A DNA stretch of 64,000 nt from Anodontia alba (GCA_964016985.1 OZ024823.1:34184594-34248593), one strand, 5' to 3'. Counted from the stretch's first letter, positions 21,411 to 31,734 are shown. The notes: generated by a model from the letters alone, not told the origin. Program-made: numbers and translations.

Positions 21411-21939
21411 TAGTGGTCATTGTACCCAAGCTATAATCCAAACTCATAAATCCATAAACGAATGACGAATCCGAATGTTCAGACCAACAGACATGGGCCC
21501 CAGAATAAAGGGTGTAATCAGGCGTCCGTGGATAGTAAGCATTACTTGGTAAGCAAGCTTCGCCCACCATGCCCATAGTTTAAGTAAGGATAACTTCCAA
21601 CAATACTTCATTATGACAAACTGGTGATAGCAGTGCTTACATTAAGGGAAGTCTGGGAGTCAGAGACACCCAAAAATTACCCGGGGACTTCCAAAAATCA
21701 ATGCCAGGAAGTCTGGGACTCCCCAACTTTTAAACATATCCCACCATTTTAAACAGGATCAAGAATGAATTTATGTATTATTTAGCTTGAAAATGGCAAT
21801 TTTATTCCATAGATGAGAGTTTAAGAATATTTTGGTTGAATTTTTGGAAGTGAGTAAAAAAATGATTAGCTGGACTTCCACAGAAAGAAAAGATAGGAAG
21901 TCCCAGGACTTATGGATTTAGACAGTTAGTGCGAGCTTT

Positions 21940-22060
21940 GACATTGCATGTAAATTGTCTCTGAATTTGCATGAAATGTCAAAGTCTGTTTCCTGTGAAA
22001 AATAAAATAAGTATTTCAAATTGCCATCTGCTGAAATTTTTACCGACCTTTTGATGTGCC
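21940..22060. mobile_element. MITE family H3, compact copy
   Basis: GACATTGCATGTAAATTGTC with inverse AATTTGCATGAAATGTCAAA; right end 'GCCATCTGCTGAAATTTTTA'. Confidence 0.7.
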
Positions 22061-22261
22061 TAAATGGCAACTAATGTGAGAGGTTTTATTATCTTTTGTT
22101 TTTTTATTATTTCACTCAGTGATTCTGGGTTGCTTATAGAGGGATGGGAAACTTCAGGATTAATCCTGATGTCAGGATTGAGAACTTTCATTTTAAGCAT
22201 GAAATTTCACTTTTACACTTTAAGTATTCACAAGACCATTCTTTTGTGTCTTTTTGCGTTA

Positions 22262-22470
22262 ATGTATGTCTGAAATAACTCACCGAGGTGCTTCTAATGA
22301 GTGCCCACAACATATGTATTCGTGGAGAAATAAGAAAAATATTATGTGGATACCCCCTCTTATCTGTAGCTATTCGTTTAGGTCCTCATTAGAAGTTCTC
22401 TGCAAGGCATTTCTAATACAATGTACATACATATACCCACAACTTATGTTTCTCTTGAGAAAATAGTTTT
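22262..22470. mobile_element. Two MITE H1 half copies in tandem
   Basis: The right half of one copy (GAGGTGCTTCTAATGAGTGC to CCCCTCTTATCTGTAGCTAT) is followed by a decayed copy at 22380-22470. Confidence 0.65.
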
Positions 22471-22557
22471 TGGACTGAATTTTTAGATTTTAGGATTGAT
22501 TATTATTGACTGTTCTCAGCCTTGCTTGTACTAAAAGTTCATTTACTTATTTTTCAG

Positions 22558-22679
22558 CCTGATGGTCACTCAGACACTGTGAATGGTATTTGCTGGAACG
22601 TGGAAAATGACACATTGTATAGTTGTTCAAGTGACCACCATGTAGTGGAATGGGAAGTGACAACAGCAAAAATAAGACA
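22558..22679 (+). CDS. WDR43: WDR43 exon 3 (residues 112-152)
   Basis: Acceptor TTTTTCAG ends at 22557. The exon encodes DTVNGICWN and LYSCSSDHHVVEWEV, a complete WD blade. The donor GTAAGT starts at 22680, leaving two bases of codon 152. This donor and the next 60 bp are duplicated in tandem directly downstream. Confidence 0.94.
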
Positions 22680-22797
22680 GTAAGTTGATTTTGTAGTCAT
22701 AGCTCTAGAGAAGGCACTTTTTTCAACTTAAGTGACTCAGTAAGTTGATTTTGTAGTCATAGCTCTATGGAAGGCACTTTTTCAACTTAAGTGACTC
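22678..22797 (+). repeat. 60-bp tandem duplication of the exon 3 splice donor
   Basis: CAGTAAGTTGATTTTGTAGT starts at both 22678 and 22738. Units are 60 and about 59 bp with three small differences. The junction lies at CAGT, which is also found at the start of the adjoining SINE (CTCAGTCGGATGCG). Confidence 0.95.
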
Positions 22798-23092
22798 AGT
22801 CGGATGCGTGTCCGACTGATGATCAGGTCGTGGGTTTGATCCCTGCCGGGTCAGGCAACAAGTTACATTGTTTCATAGAGATTAATCATGAAATATTTTT
22901 CTTCAGTCAATCTATCCCTTCCTCTGATTCAAGAAGGGTAGATGTCTGTTTTTGGCGAAAGAATATGCACAAGTACTGGTTCACCATGTAGAGGACTAAG
23001 CCTGCCCAGAAAAAAGTGTGGTTTGGTAAACTGACCGAGCTCCACATGACCCTAATGGGCTGACTGGGCCGTAAAACCTCAACATAAACAAA
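22788..23092 (+). mobile_element. SINE family A beside exon 3 donor
   Basis: Head from the A-box segment GTGACTCAGTCGGATGCG; B box GGGTTTGATCCC near 22832; body and tail (CCTCAACATAAACAAA) complete to 23092. Confidence 0.85.
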
Positions 23093-23433
23093 GAGAAAAA
23101 AGTGCCTTTGTACAAGTGCAAAATGTGCATGCACATAGTGTCATCCAGGCCTTCGTTCTCCATTCTTACATTCTGTTTCCAATGATTTTGTTAGCAGACA
23201 GTGAATGCCCTGATCAGATTGCATGAATGAGCAAGCTGATTTGGACCTTCACTGTCAGCATATGCCCAAAGACATGTTTTCCCATGGCACAGCCTATTTT
23301 TCTTATTTTTTCACAAAAAGATATGTTGTGAACTTGTGGGTAGTCATTTATTTGAAGCATTCTGCTGAGTGGACATGATCTGAATACTTTGAATTTTGCA
23401 ACTTTTCAAGTTCCATGAAGAGAGAAGCACATA

Positions 23434-23678
23434 TCGAGGGTTGAGCGCAAGACTGGCGTAAGTCAGATGGTTGTTTTTCCCCAAACCTAATCTCCTTACC
23501 ATGAAGGCGTTATGAAGATTACAACATTTCTTTCTGTAAACAATGAAAATTTAGGTGCCATTGCTCGTATGAGCAATGGCACCTAAATTTGCATTGTTTA
23601 CAAAGGGGTCCAAGTTGCCCCTAAACAAGGGTTTCAAAAATTTGTTTGAGTTACCATAGTCTTGCGCTCAACCCTCGA
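23434..23678 (+). mobile_element. MITE with TCGAGGGTTGAGCGCAAGACT ends
   Basis: Long inverted ends (TCGAGGGTTGAGCGCAAGAC / GTCTTGCGCTCAACCCTCGA) flanked by TA. A perfect central hairpin (TTAGGTGCCATTGCTCGTAT / TGAGCAATGGCACCTAA) is present. A near-identical copy in reverse lies at 51043-51287. Confidence 0.92.
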
Positions 23679-23941
23679 TATGTTTCCTTAATGTAACACA
23701 CTAAGCACCGTATCTCGTGCAAATCATGTATGTAGCAATGAATCATTAATGTAGATACATTAGCCGAAATGTCAGTTTTGGAACTGGCCTAGTCTGATTG
23801 GGCCCTTAAACTCCAAACCAACCAAACGCCATCATTTGATAATGATACTGCATTTAAAATTTTTAATGATAATTTTAGGATAATTTTACTCTCTATTTTT
23901 TTTTTTCCACAAAAACATATGCAACAAGTACCATAAATACA

Positions 23942-24320
23942 GCCGGCCACCGTGGCTGTCAGTTGTGCGTCTGACTGGAGATCAGGCGGTCGCAGGTTTC
24001 ATCCCCGCCAGATCCGTCAACATTCTTTCGTGGATGTTGATCATGAAATATTTTCTACGGTCATTCTCTCCCTTCCACTGATTCAAGAAGGACAGTTTGA
24101 GTTTCTGGCAAAAGAATGTGCTGAAGTACTGGTTAACAGTTTAGAGGACTAAGCCTGCCCAAAAAAATGTATGGTTAGGTAAATTGACCGTGCTTGACAT
24201 GACCCCAGTGAGTTTGGCTGGGCCGTAAAACCTCAACACAAACAATAGAGGACTAAGCCAGCCCAGAAAAACATATGGTTAGGTAAATTGACAGTGCTTG
24301 ACATGACCCCAGTGCATAGC
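23942..24320 (+). mobile_element. SINE family A with partly duplicated tail
   Basis: Head GCCGGCCACCGTGGCTGTCA, body, then the tail block TAGAGGACTAAGCC...CATGACCCCAGTG appears a second time at 24246-24315. Confidence 0.85.
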
Positions 24321-24337
24321 ACTAGTTAAGGTGCTTT

Positions 24338-24840
24338 TTTAGCTCGCCTGTACGAAGTACAAGGAGAGCTATTGTAGTCACCCCGGTCGTCCACGTTTGC
24401 GTTCCCGTTCCCGTCACACTGTGTTAAAGTTTTTCAAATGCTTATATCTCAACAGTCACTCCTCACAGAGGCATCAAATTTGGAACTTAGGTACCTTGGA
24501 GGGTCTTCTGAGATTCCAAGAGAATAAACCCCTGGGTTCAAGCCCCTGGGTGGGGCTAGGGGTCAGAATCTAGGACACCTTTGTAATACTGTGTTAAAGT
24601 TTTTCAAATTCTTATATCTTGACTTTCACTCCTCATAGAGCATTCATATTTAGAATTTGGGTACCTGGACGAGTCTTCTGAGATTCCAAAAGAACATACC
24701 CCTGGGTTCATACCTCAGGGTGGGCCTTGGGGTGGGGCTAGGGGTCAAAATCTAGGACACATTTGTAAAATCTTATATGCCTACAGGTTATAGACACAAC
24801 TGGTTATACATCAGCTAACTATGTGACATCAGTTTAAGTG
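24338..24840 (+). mobile_element. 'TTTTTAGCTCGCCTG' element, 5' portion
   Basis: Opens with TTTTTTAGCTCGCCTGTACG and a hairpin partner GTACAAGGAGAGCTATTG, then CCCCGGTCGTCCACG. Two copies of a roughly 200-bp unit follow (GTGTTAAAGTTTTTCAAAT at 24421 and 24592). It leads directly into the 128-bp satellite, which may be its internal array. Confidence 0.7.
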
Positions 24841-24851
24841 TAAGAGAGTGA

Positions 24852-26310
24852 AGGTCATGGTGACCTACATTTTATGGTCAAGGTCACCTAGATTTCACGG
24901 TCCAGTGATTTTGCCTTATATCTTGAATACTATTTGTTGGATAAATATCTCACCTGGGATATTACTTCCATGTGACCCAATGAATGACCACTTACTATAT
25001 CTAGGTCATTGTGACCTATATTTAATGGTTCAGTGATTTTGCCTTATATCTTGAATACTTTTTGTTGGTTAAATGTCACACCTGGGATATTACTTCCATG
25101 TGACCCAATGAATGACCTCTTACTATATCTAGGTCATTGTGACCTATATTTCATGGTTCAGTGATTTTGCCTTATATCTTGAATACTATTTGTTGGATAA
25201 ATGTCACACCTGGGATATTAGTTCCATGTGACCCAATGAATGACCACTTACTATATCTAGGTCATTGTGACCTATATTTCATGGTTCAGTGATTTTGCCT
25301 TATATCTTGAATACTATTTGTTGGATAAATGTCACACCTGGGATATAAGTTCCATGTGACCCAATGAATGACCACTTACTGTATCTAGGTCATTGTGACC
25401 TATATTTCATGGTTCAGTGATTTTGCCTTATATCTTGAATACTATTTGTTGGATAAATGTCACACCTGGGATATTAGTTTTCCATGTGACCCAATGAATG
25501 ACCACTTACTATATCTAGGTCATTGTGACCTATATTTCATGGTTCAGTGATTTTGCCTTATAGCTTGAATACTATTTGTTGGATAAATGTCACACCTGGG
25601 ATATTAGTTCCTTGTGACCCGATTATTGACGTCAAAATATATCTCTGTTGGTGTGACCTATATTTCATGGTTCAGTGATTTTGCCTTATATCTTGAATAC
25701 TATTTGTTGGATAAATGTCACACCTGGGATATTACTTCCATGTGACCCAATGAATGACCACTTACTATATCTAGGTCATTGTGACCTATATTTCATGGTT
25801 CAGTGATTTTGCCTTATATCTTGAATACTATTTGTTGGATAAATGTCACACCTGGGATATTAGTTCCTTGTGACCCGATTATTGACGTCAAAATATATCT
25901 GTGTTGGTGTGACCTATATTTCATGGTTCAGTGATTTTGCCTTATATCTTGAATACTATTTGTTGGATAAATGTCACACCTGGGATATTAGTTCCTTGTG
26001 ACCCGATTATTGACGTCAAAATATATCTCTGTTGGTGTGACCTATATTTCATGGTTCAGTGATTTTGCCTTATATCTTGAATACTATTTGTTGGATAAAT
26101 GTCACACCTGGGATATTAGTTCATGTGACCCAATGAATGACCACTTACCATATCTAGGTCATCGTGACCTATATTTCATGCGTCAGTGATTTTGCCTTTT
26201 ATTTTTATTACTATTTCATGGAGAATTGTCATACCTGGATTATTATATCTAAGTGACAAAATGATTTACATACAAATACATCTAGGTCGGTGTGACCTAT
26301 ATTATATGGC
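24852..26310 (+). repeat. 128-bp satellite carrying consensus ERE palindromes
   Basis: About eleven units; exact 128-bp spacing at 25003, 25131, 25259 and 25387. Each unit reads GTGACCTATATTTCATGGTT, TGCCTTATATCTTGAATACT, GTCACACCTGGGATATTA. Two subtypes alternate irregularly: A ends CCAATGAATGACCACTTACT plus ATATCTAGGTCATT; B ends CCGATTATTGACGTCAAAAT. The A junction forms AGGTCATTGTGACCT, a perfect AGGTCAnnnTGACCT, at 24852 (TGG spacer), 25003, 25131, 25259, 25387, 25517, 25773 and 26156 (TCG spacer). A one-mismatch form is near 26284. Confidence 0.95.
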
Positions 26311-26384
26311 TTAATGATAAAAATGTTACAATATAAAATGTACCCAGCAGGCGAGCTCGCTGTCCTCCGACAGCTCTTGTTCAA

Positions 26385-26550
26385 TCCAGAAGTATTGATA
26401 TTTTTCTTATTTCTCCATGAAAATATATGTTGTGGGTATTCATTAGAAGCGCCATGCCAAGGCGCTTCTAATGAGTACCCACAACATCTGTTTTCATGGA
26501 GAAATAAGAAAAATATTTACCGGATACCCTCCCTTATCTAGACCTATGCC
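26385..26550. mobile_element. MITE family H1, clean palindrome
   Basis: Arms TTTCTCCATGAAAATATATG / CTGTTTTCATGGAGAAATAA around AAGCGCCATGCCAAGGCGCTT. Outer right end ACCCTCCCTTATCTAGACCT. Confidence 0.85.
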
Positions 26551-26589
26551 CCAGTGGGTTTGACTGGGTCGAAAAACCTCTAGACAAAC

Positions 26590-26710
26590 AAAACCATAAA
26601 AACATAATTATGTTGTAAGTACTCATTAAAAACACCTGAAGTAAGGTGCTTCCAATTAGAACTCACAACATACACGTTTATGGAGCGCCGGAGTAAATTA
26701 TCCCAGAATT
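26590..26710. mobile_element. MITE family H1, decayed
   Basis: ATTATGTTGTAAGTACTCAT faces TTAGAACTCACAACATACAC. Confidence 0.6.
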
Positions 26711-26749
26711 ACTATCAAACAGTCCTCCCAGACAAATCCTCTGTAATTA

Positions 26750-26990
26750 ATATTTATAATATTTCTCTTATAAAGGGAAATTGATACACTTTCAAGGGAG
26801 ACAATCTGTCAACATGCTTTTGCTCCTTTCCGAAAAGGGGTCTAGTCTTAAAGTAAAAAAAAAATGTTCCTGTGGGAAAAAAAATTCTATGGGAGCGAAT
26901 TCTTTCCTTTTAGAGAAGACACCTTTTCAGGAGAGACAGATAATTCACTTGAAACTTGTTTTATCTGAAAAATAAAAAAAAAAAAAAAAA
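26750..26990. repeat. Dispersed inverted-repeat family (CAAGGGAGACA)
   Basis: Shares TTTCAAGGGAGACA, 'GAAAAGGGG' and reverse-related segments with 46500-46720. The open frame here is repeat sequence running into an A-run. Confidence 0.5.
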
Positions 26991-27065
26991 AATTGAATGT
27001 TGTCTGCTACAAATTTTGCTTGGCACTTTAAGGATTAAATTAAGTGTATTGGTTTAATTTTGTAG

Positions 27066-27183
27066 TAAATGGAAGGCAGACAAAGGGCCAGTCCATTCAC
27101 TGTGTAGATGTTCCAGTTCTCACCTTCTCACAGCAGGAAGATCGATAAAGTTATGGGACCTGAGCACAAGAGAGGTTATTAAG
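27066..27183 (+). CDS. WDR43: WDR43 exon 4 (residues 152-191)
   Basis: Acceptor TTTTGTAG ends at 27065. The first base completes His152. It encodes KWKADKGPVHSLC and LLTAGRSIKLWDLSTREVIK, a WD blade with the typical SIKLWDL strand. Donor GTAGGG at 27184, phase 0. Confidence 0.94.
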
Positions 27184-27294
27184 GTAGGGAGAATGTATTA
27201 TGCATAGAAATAAAAGGCCCCTTACGCCATATGCTTGCATCAAAGACCATGATCAGACTGCATATTTGATTCATTGACTGCTGTGGAATATTAT

Positions 27295-27517
27295 GGTAAA
27301 TGTTCTAAAATTTTGTACACTAAAGTTTCTGATACAATGGCATATGCAAACAGTGGAGACCCAGATCAGACTGCTCCTGAAGAAGCAGTCTGATCAGGGT
27401 CAACACTGTCATGTCACTAAATGTTTTAGAAATACATTGTGTTAAGAAGCAAAATTTAGTCCAAACAATATTATGGAATAAAGTATTCAAAATATATTTT
27501 AGGACATTTACTGAATA
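27295..27517. mobile_element. MITE family H2b
   Basis: Ends GGTAAATGTTCTAAAATTTT and 'AAATATATTTTAGGACATTTAC'-like inverse; central hairpin AGACTGCTCCTGAAGAAGCAGTCT. Confidence 0.85.
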
Positions 27518-27535
27518 TACTGATCAGGGCCCAGT

Positions 27536-27771
27536 TGTTCAAAACTAACAATGTTGTTAGTTAACATATTGGTAAAACTTTGATCATTAAACTTGGCATA
27601 TACGCTAATATTTTTGCTGAAGAAATGTGGGTAGCTTTTGCATTTGTAAAAACCTACACACATTTTTTCAGCAAAAATGCCTGTAAATAGATATTGTTCT
27701 TACTAGAACATTTAACATTTTGACCCTTAACGCGCTAGTCAAGCTAACAATGCTTTGAACAACTGGGCCCA
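27536..27771. mobile_element. MITE with GGGCCCAGTTGTTC ends
   Basis: GGGCCCAGTTGTTCAAAACT and GCTTTGAACAACTGGGCCC; central hairpin arms are GCTGAAGAAATGTGGGTAG / CACATTTTTTCAGC. Confidence 0.85.
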
Positions 27772-28008
27772 GGGTTCTTGGAAGTCCAGATTTACTTGTG
27801 TGTTCTCTCTATGCTAATTTGTACAAAATACACATAAGCTATGTCACTGTTGTCCCCTGCTAATAATAGGCAGCTGTTCATACTTCTCTAAACATTGCTT
27901 TGATGCAGTGATCTGCAGTTTTTCTTCCATGTAACTTCTGACACACTTTCTGACATGCATCCAGTGTAAATACCATACAGAGAAAAGTAAGTCTTCATAT
28001 GTCATTAT

Positions 28009-28297
28009 TGGGGGATTGGTCTGGTGGTGCGAAGGTGTCCTGTACCTCATGGCACCGGGGCGTCCAGTTGATATTGGCTTACAGTTGGGCAAGGCCTGCT
28101 ATCCTTGTAGCAGGTAAGGGTAGAAGGGGAATGTTTTTATTTCTTCTGTTTCTTCACTTTCACTCCTGTTCCTCTTTCTTCCCTGTCCTCTCTTTCATCT
28201 CTTCTACTATCTCTTCTATCTCTTTCCCCCTTTCTCTGGGAGACGACACAAAATGACCAACAAGGGTTGACGTGTTGTTAAACCCCAACACAATCAA
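28009..28297 (+). mobile_element. SINE-like family C with 14-bp target duplication
   Basis: TCATATGTCATTAT flanks at 27995-28008 and 28298-28311. Body: CACCGGGGCGTCCAGTTGAT, GGGCAAGGCCTGCTATCCTT, a long pyrimidine tract, GGGAGACGACACAAAATGAC, and the tail CCCCAACACAATCAATC. It has no evident tRNA box, so the head class is open. Other copies: 44777, 48805, 61141, 62892. Confidence 0.88.
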
Positions 28298-28447
28298 TCA
28301 TATGTCATTATCAGGTGATTGCAAAGTATTTTGGCAAACTTTGCATCAGAAAGTTGTGCACAGTCGTGCAGTCAGAGTCGTGATCAGGTGATTCGTGTCC
28401 TCAAAGTATATCTCTTAATCAAGAAACTATCCCATGCCATTGTAAAC

Positions 28448-28635
28448 ATAGCTACAGATAAGAGGGGGTATCCACATAATATTTTTCTTATTTCTCGTCG
28501 AATACATGTGGTACTCATTAGAAGCGTCTCGCAGAGGTGCTTCTAATGAGTATCCACAACATATGTTTTTATTGAGAAATAAGACAGATATCGGCATTTT
28601 TCAGATGAAAAGCACCTTATCTGTTGCTATGGTAA
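28448..28635. mobile_element. MITE family H1, full length
   Basis: Outer ends ATAGCTACAGATAAGAGG and CACCTTATCTGTTGCTAT are inverted; core AAGCGTCTCGCAGAGGTGCTT. Confidence 0.85.
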
Positions 28636-28854
28636 ATTGTCAAAACATCATTGTAACAGTAATTAATGTTCAGAACTAGTCTCCAAGATTTATATCATCA
28701 ATGCATCTCTTTGATCTTCTATAAAATTTGGAGTATTCACTAATCCAACTACCATAACTGAAAATGAGCACATTTAGTCAGTCAGGTACTTAGAAAAAAA
28801 TGTGGTAAGTGCAACTGAAAGCCCAGATTTGATAATTTCTTAATTTGTTAGCTG

Positions 28855-29156
28855 GCCTCGGTGGCTCAGTTGGATGCGCGTCCGATTAATGATCAGGAGG
28901 TTGCGGGTTCGACCCCCGCTAGGTCGTTAACACTCTTTCATCAAGATTTGATCATGATATATTTTCTACGGTCATTCTCTCCCACTGATTCAAGAAGGGT
29001 AGTTGTCATTTTCTGGTGAAAGAATGTGCACAATACTAGTTTACTGCTTAGAGGACTAAGCCTGCCCAGTAAAAGTGTGGTTAGGTAAACTGACCACACT
29101 CAACATGACCCCATTGGGTTGACTGGGCCATAAAACCTCAACACAAATAAACAAAC
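28855..29156 (+). mobile_element. SINE family A, full length, 18 bp before exon 5
   Basis: A box TGGCTCAGTTGGATGCG, B box GGGTTCGACCCC, body, (AAAT/AAAC) tail. It ends 18 bp before the acceptor, so the polypyrimidine tract (CTGTATTCTCTTTCAG) abuts the insertion. Confidence 0.9.
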
Positions 29157-29174
29157 TCCTGTATTCTCTTTCAG

Positions 29175-29302
29175 ACATTTACAGGCCATGCTACAGAGGT
29201 TTTTAAAATGGTACATGTTCCTGCAAGCAAAGATGATCAGCTCTCAGTAGAAAATACATACTTTTTATCAGCAGCTATGAATGATAGACTCGTTAATGCA
29301 TG
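29175..29302 (+). CDS. WDR43: WDR43 exon 5 (residues 192-234)
   Basis: Acceptor CTCTTTCAG ends at 29174. Encodes TFTGHATEVFKM and YFLSAAMNDRLVNAW; the GH and terminal W mark another WD blade. Donor GTAAGT at 29303 splits the tryptophan codon. Confidence 0.94.
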
Positions 29303-29338
29303 GTAAGTTACCAGTAGAATACAGACTATTTATATTGG

Positions 29339-29740
29339 AAAATGAGCCAGCACATGACAAAACCAACAAAATGACATGTGCGCCCAGTGAAGACTCAGAT
29401 CACTCTGGGCATCCACCCAGTCTGATCAGAGTATTTGCTGTATGCATGAAGAAACATCAGATTATTAGCTACCCATTGAGTGCATGGGGAAGACTCTGAT
29501 CAGATTGGGTGGTGTCAAGCAAAAAATGTCCTCAAGCAATATGCAGACTCAGATCATCTTGTGCATGCCCAAAGTTTCATTTGGGTCTTTGATCTCCATT
29601 CATACATTCTATAGTATCCAATGTTTCTGTTAGCCGACTGTGAAGGCCCTGAGCAGACTGCACAGGCATGCAGGCTGATCTAAGCCTTCAGACTGCATGT
29701 GCCCAAATGCACATTTTCTCATGGTGTGGCCGATATGAGA
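29339..29740. repeat. Dispersed repeat with 'AGTGAAGACTCAGATCA' motif
   Basis: GACTCAGATCACTCTGGGCA and 'CAGTCTGATCAGAGTATTTG' pair; a second block at 29590-29735 resembles 23150-23285 (CATTCTTACATTCTGTTTCC / CATTCATACATTCTATAGTA, AGACATGTTTTCCCATGGC). Related motifs at 32400, 33220, 34030 and 59930. Confidence 0.5.
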
Positions 29741-29894
29741 ATAGTTAAAATCCAGATCAGCTTAGGAAGTTAGACAATCTGGTAAGGACCTTTGCTGTAT
29801 GTATAGTACATCAATACATTCTACAGTAGTATTATAGTGATTCTTTAAGCAGACAAGGAAGACAAGTGATCATTGTTCCAGATTTTCCTACCAA

Positions 29895-30015
29895 AAACTA
29901 CTGATATTTCTCTTATTTCTGCACTAAACGTACATTGTGGTACTTATTAGAAGTGCCATTCAAAGGCACCCACAATATAAGGTTTTTGTGGAGAAATAAG
30001 AAAAATATCAGCTCT
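29895..30015. mobile_element. MITE family H1, asymmetrically deleted
   Basis: TTTCTCTTATTTCTGCACTA and GTGGAGAAATAAGAAAAATA arms with a shortened centre. Confidence 0.65.
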
Positions 30016-30049
30016 TTTTTAAAAAATAATAAAAAAAAAAAAGTAAGTC

Positions 30050-30345
30050 AATTTACGTTATTGTGGCTTCGCTTATCTCGAATAACCGCTTACCTCGAAG
30101 TGAAAATCTGGCCCCTCATTTAACATGGAAATCTAACAATAGAGTTACAAAGTATTGTGGAAAAGAGGAGAAATCGCTCCACAATATTTTCAAGATATCT
30201 CTAACTTCAGGAGTCCAATTACATATTCATTTGTTATGTTTTCCTTAAATTCTGCAAATCTGATGTGTGGAGCTATGAATATCTCAGAAGTCTTTCAGAA
30301 GGTCCTTTTAGCTTCGAGATAGTTAGTCGACTATTGCTATTGATG
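30050..30345. mobile_element. Decayed pogo-like MITE
   Basis: GCTTATCTCGAATAACCGCT near the left and GCTTCGAGATAGTTAGTCGA near the right are inverted. Confidence 0.5.
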
Positions 30346-30358
30346 ACACCAATTATCT

Positions 30359-30811
30359 GGGCCCAGTTGTTCAAAGTGTCATTAGCTTAACGAGCTTGTT
30401 AAGGGTAATTTCGTTAACTGTTTTAGCAGATTCAATATACAATATCAGTGATTTATTTACAATTTTATACCTATGCATCCCAGGACTCGTTTGGGCTATA
30501 TAAAGTGAGTCCTACTAGAAAATCATTGCGTCCATTACAGAATTTTCCACGTTAACTTTGTGAGTCCTGGGACTCACTGAGATTTAAAATGTGAATCCCA
30601 AAGCAAAAATGTGAGTACAGGACTCGGGATGCGCAGGTAAAAAAATCACTGCAATATTCTGATATTTTTTGCTGAAAAAATGTGAGTAGCTTTTGCAGAA
30701 AAAATGTGAGTAGCTTTTACACTCACATTTTTTCAGCAAAAAATTTCAGCATATTTGCGTATCATTTGATGTAAATTTTAACGAATGTCATTAGCTTTGA
30801 ACAACTGGGCC
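30359..30811. mobile_element. MITE with GGGCCCAGTTGTTC ends, nested insertion
   Basis: Ends GGGCCCAGTTGTTCAAAG and CTTTGAACAACTGGGCCC. The inner hairpin GCTGAAAAAATGTGAGTAGC is partly duplicated. A second element lies inside at 30448-30655. Confidence 0.85.
30448..30655. mobile_element. Nested MITE with CAGTGATTT ends
   Basis: CAGTGATTTATTTAC with CCTATGCATCCC faces GGGATGCGCAGGT with AAAAAAATCACTG. CAATAT borders both sides. Related sequence lies at 61620-61830. Confidence 0.7.
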
Positions 30812-31017
30812 CTGGAGTTTTGTTTGTTCAGATGTGCAGGCTGGTCTGGATAGGCATAGTTTCATATATATATATAAATGCTGCTAATGTGAATTGTAAT
30901 ATTGATGATTTATTTATGTGAAAGTGTGGTATGCTAGAAGACTGGTTGTGGCCTAGCTCATGTTGAAGTGAAATAATTTTTTCACTTGCTGTTCTTCCTT
31001 TTCATGCTTTTACTCAG

Positions 31018-31120
31018 GCAGATTGATACTTCTTCTAAAGACAAAAGTGCTGTGGCATCATTTTCATCAACAGATGAACCCTCATCATTACAAGTTTCCA
31101 GACCAGACAGCAAAGACAGA
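31018..31120 (+). CDS. WDR43: WDR43 exon 6 (residues 234-268)
   Basis: Acceptor TTTTACTCAG ends at 31017 and G completes Trp234. It encodes QIDTSSKDKSAVASFSSTDE, matching the conserved 'KSAV-SF--TDEP' inter-blade segment of the family. Donor GTAAGA at 31121, phase 0. Confidence 0.92.
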
Positions 31121-31197
31121 GTAAGAAACTTTAAGCCCTAATGTGATGCATTTTAACAATGTTAAAAAAATCTACACCTTTTGTTTTATTTGCAAGT

Positions 31198-31400
31198 ACA
31201 GTACAAGTTTCGCGAAGGTTATATCGTTCGCGCTCCACGATGAAAAATTTTGCTCGTTAGAGCGAAACAAGCGTGGGTTTAGCGTGGGTTTTGCGCGAAG
31301 CGTGAACAATGGAACGCGAGGTTACGTAATCGTAGTGCGAAACGTATTACTGGCACGAGCGTGACAAGCGTGGAAAGGATTAACAACAGTAGTAAAACAT
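31198..31400 (+). mobile_element. Left end of possible large TIR element
   Basis: ACAGTACAAGTTTCGCGAAG then GTTATATCGTTCGCGCTC; inward lie GCG-rich repeats (AGCGTGGGTTTAGCGTGGGT). The mirrored end is at 36990-37190. Confidence 0.5.
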
Positions 31401-31499
31401 TTCTATCACAGGTGAGTCTGTGAATAAAGATCGATTCACGGTACTTTTGCAGTAGATTTTGATCCAGAAGTTCTCATTCTGTTGACAGAAAACCACAGC

Positions 31500-31698
31500 A
31501 CAATAAATAAAATTGCACATTATCTATATGTATGTGTGGACGCGCAACCTGAGCCGAGTCATCCTTGTTTTATATCATTTCGCTTATTTGTGATCTCAAT
31601 GCCGACGCGACAAATACAAATTGTCCGTCGGGAAATGATTCCCCTTCAACTTAATTAATGTCCAGTCGGGGAAGTATTTCACAATCTGGCAAGAAAAT

Positions 31699-31734
<36 letters not shown>

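Noticed and set aside
24852..26310. CRISPR-like array
   Set aside because: Repeats are contiguous 128-bp units without unique spacers, in an animal genome.
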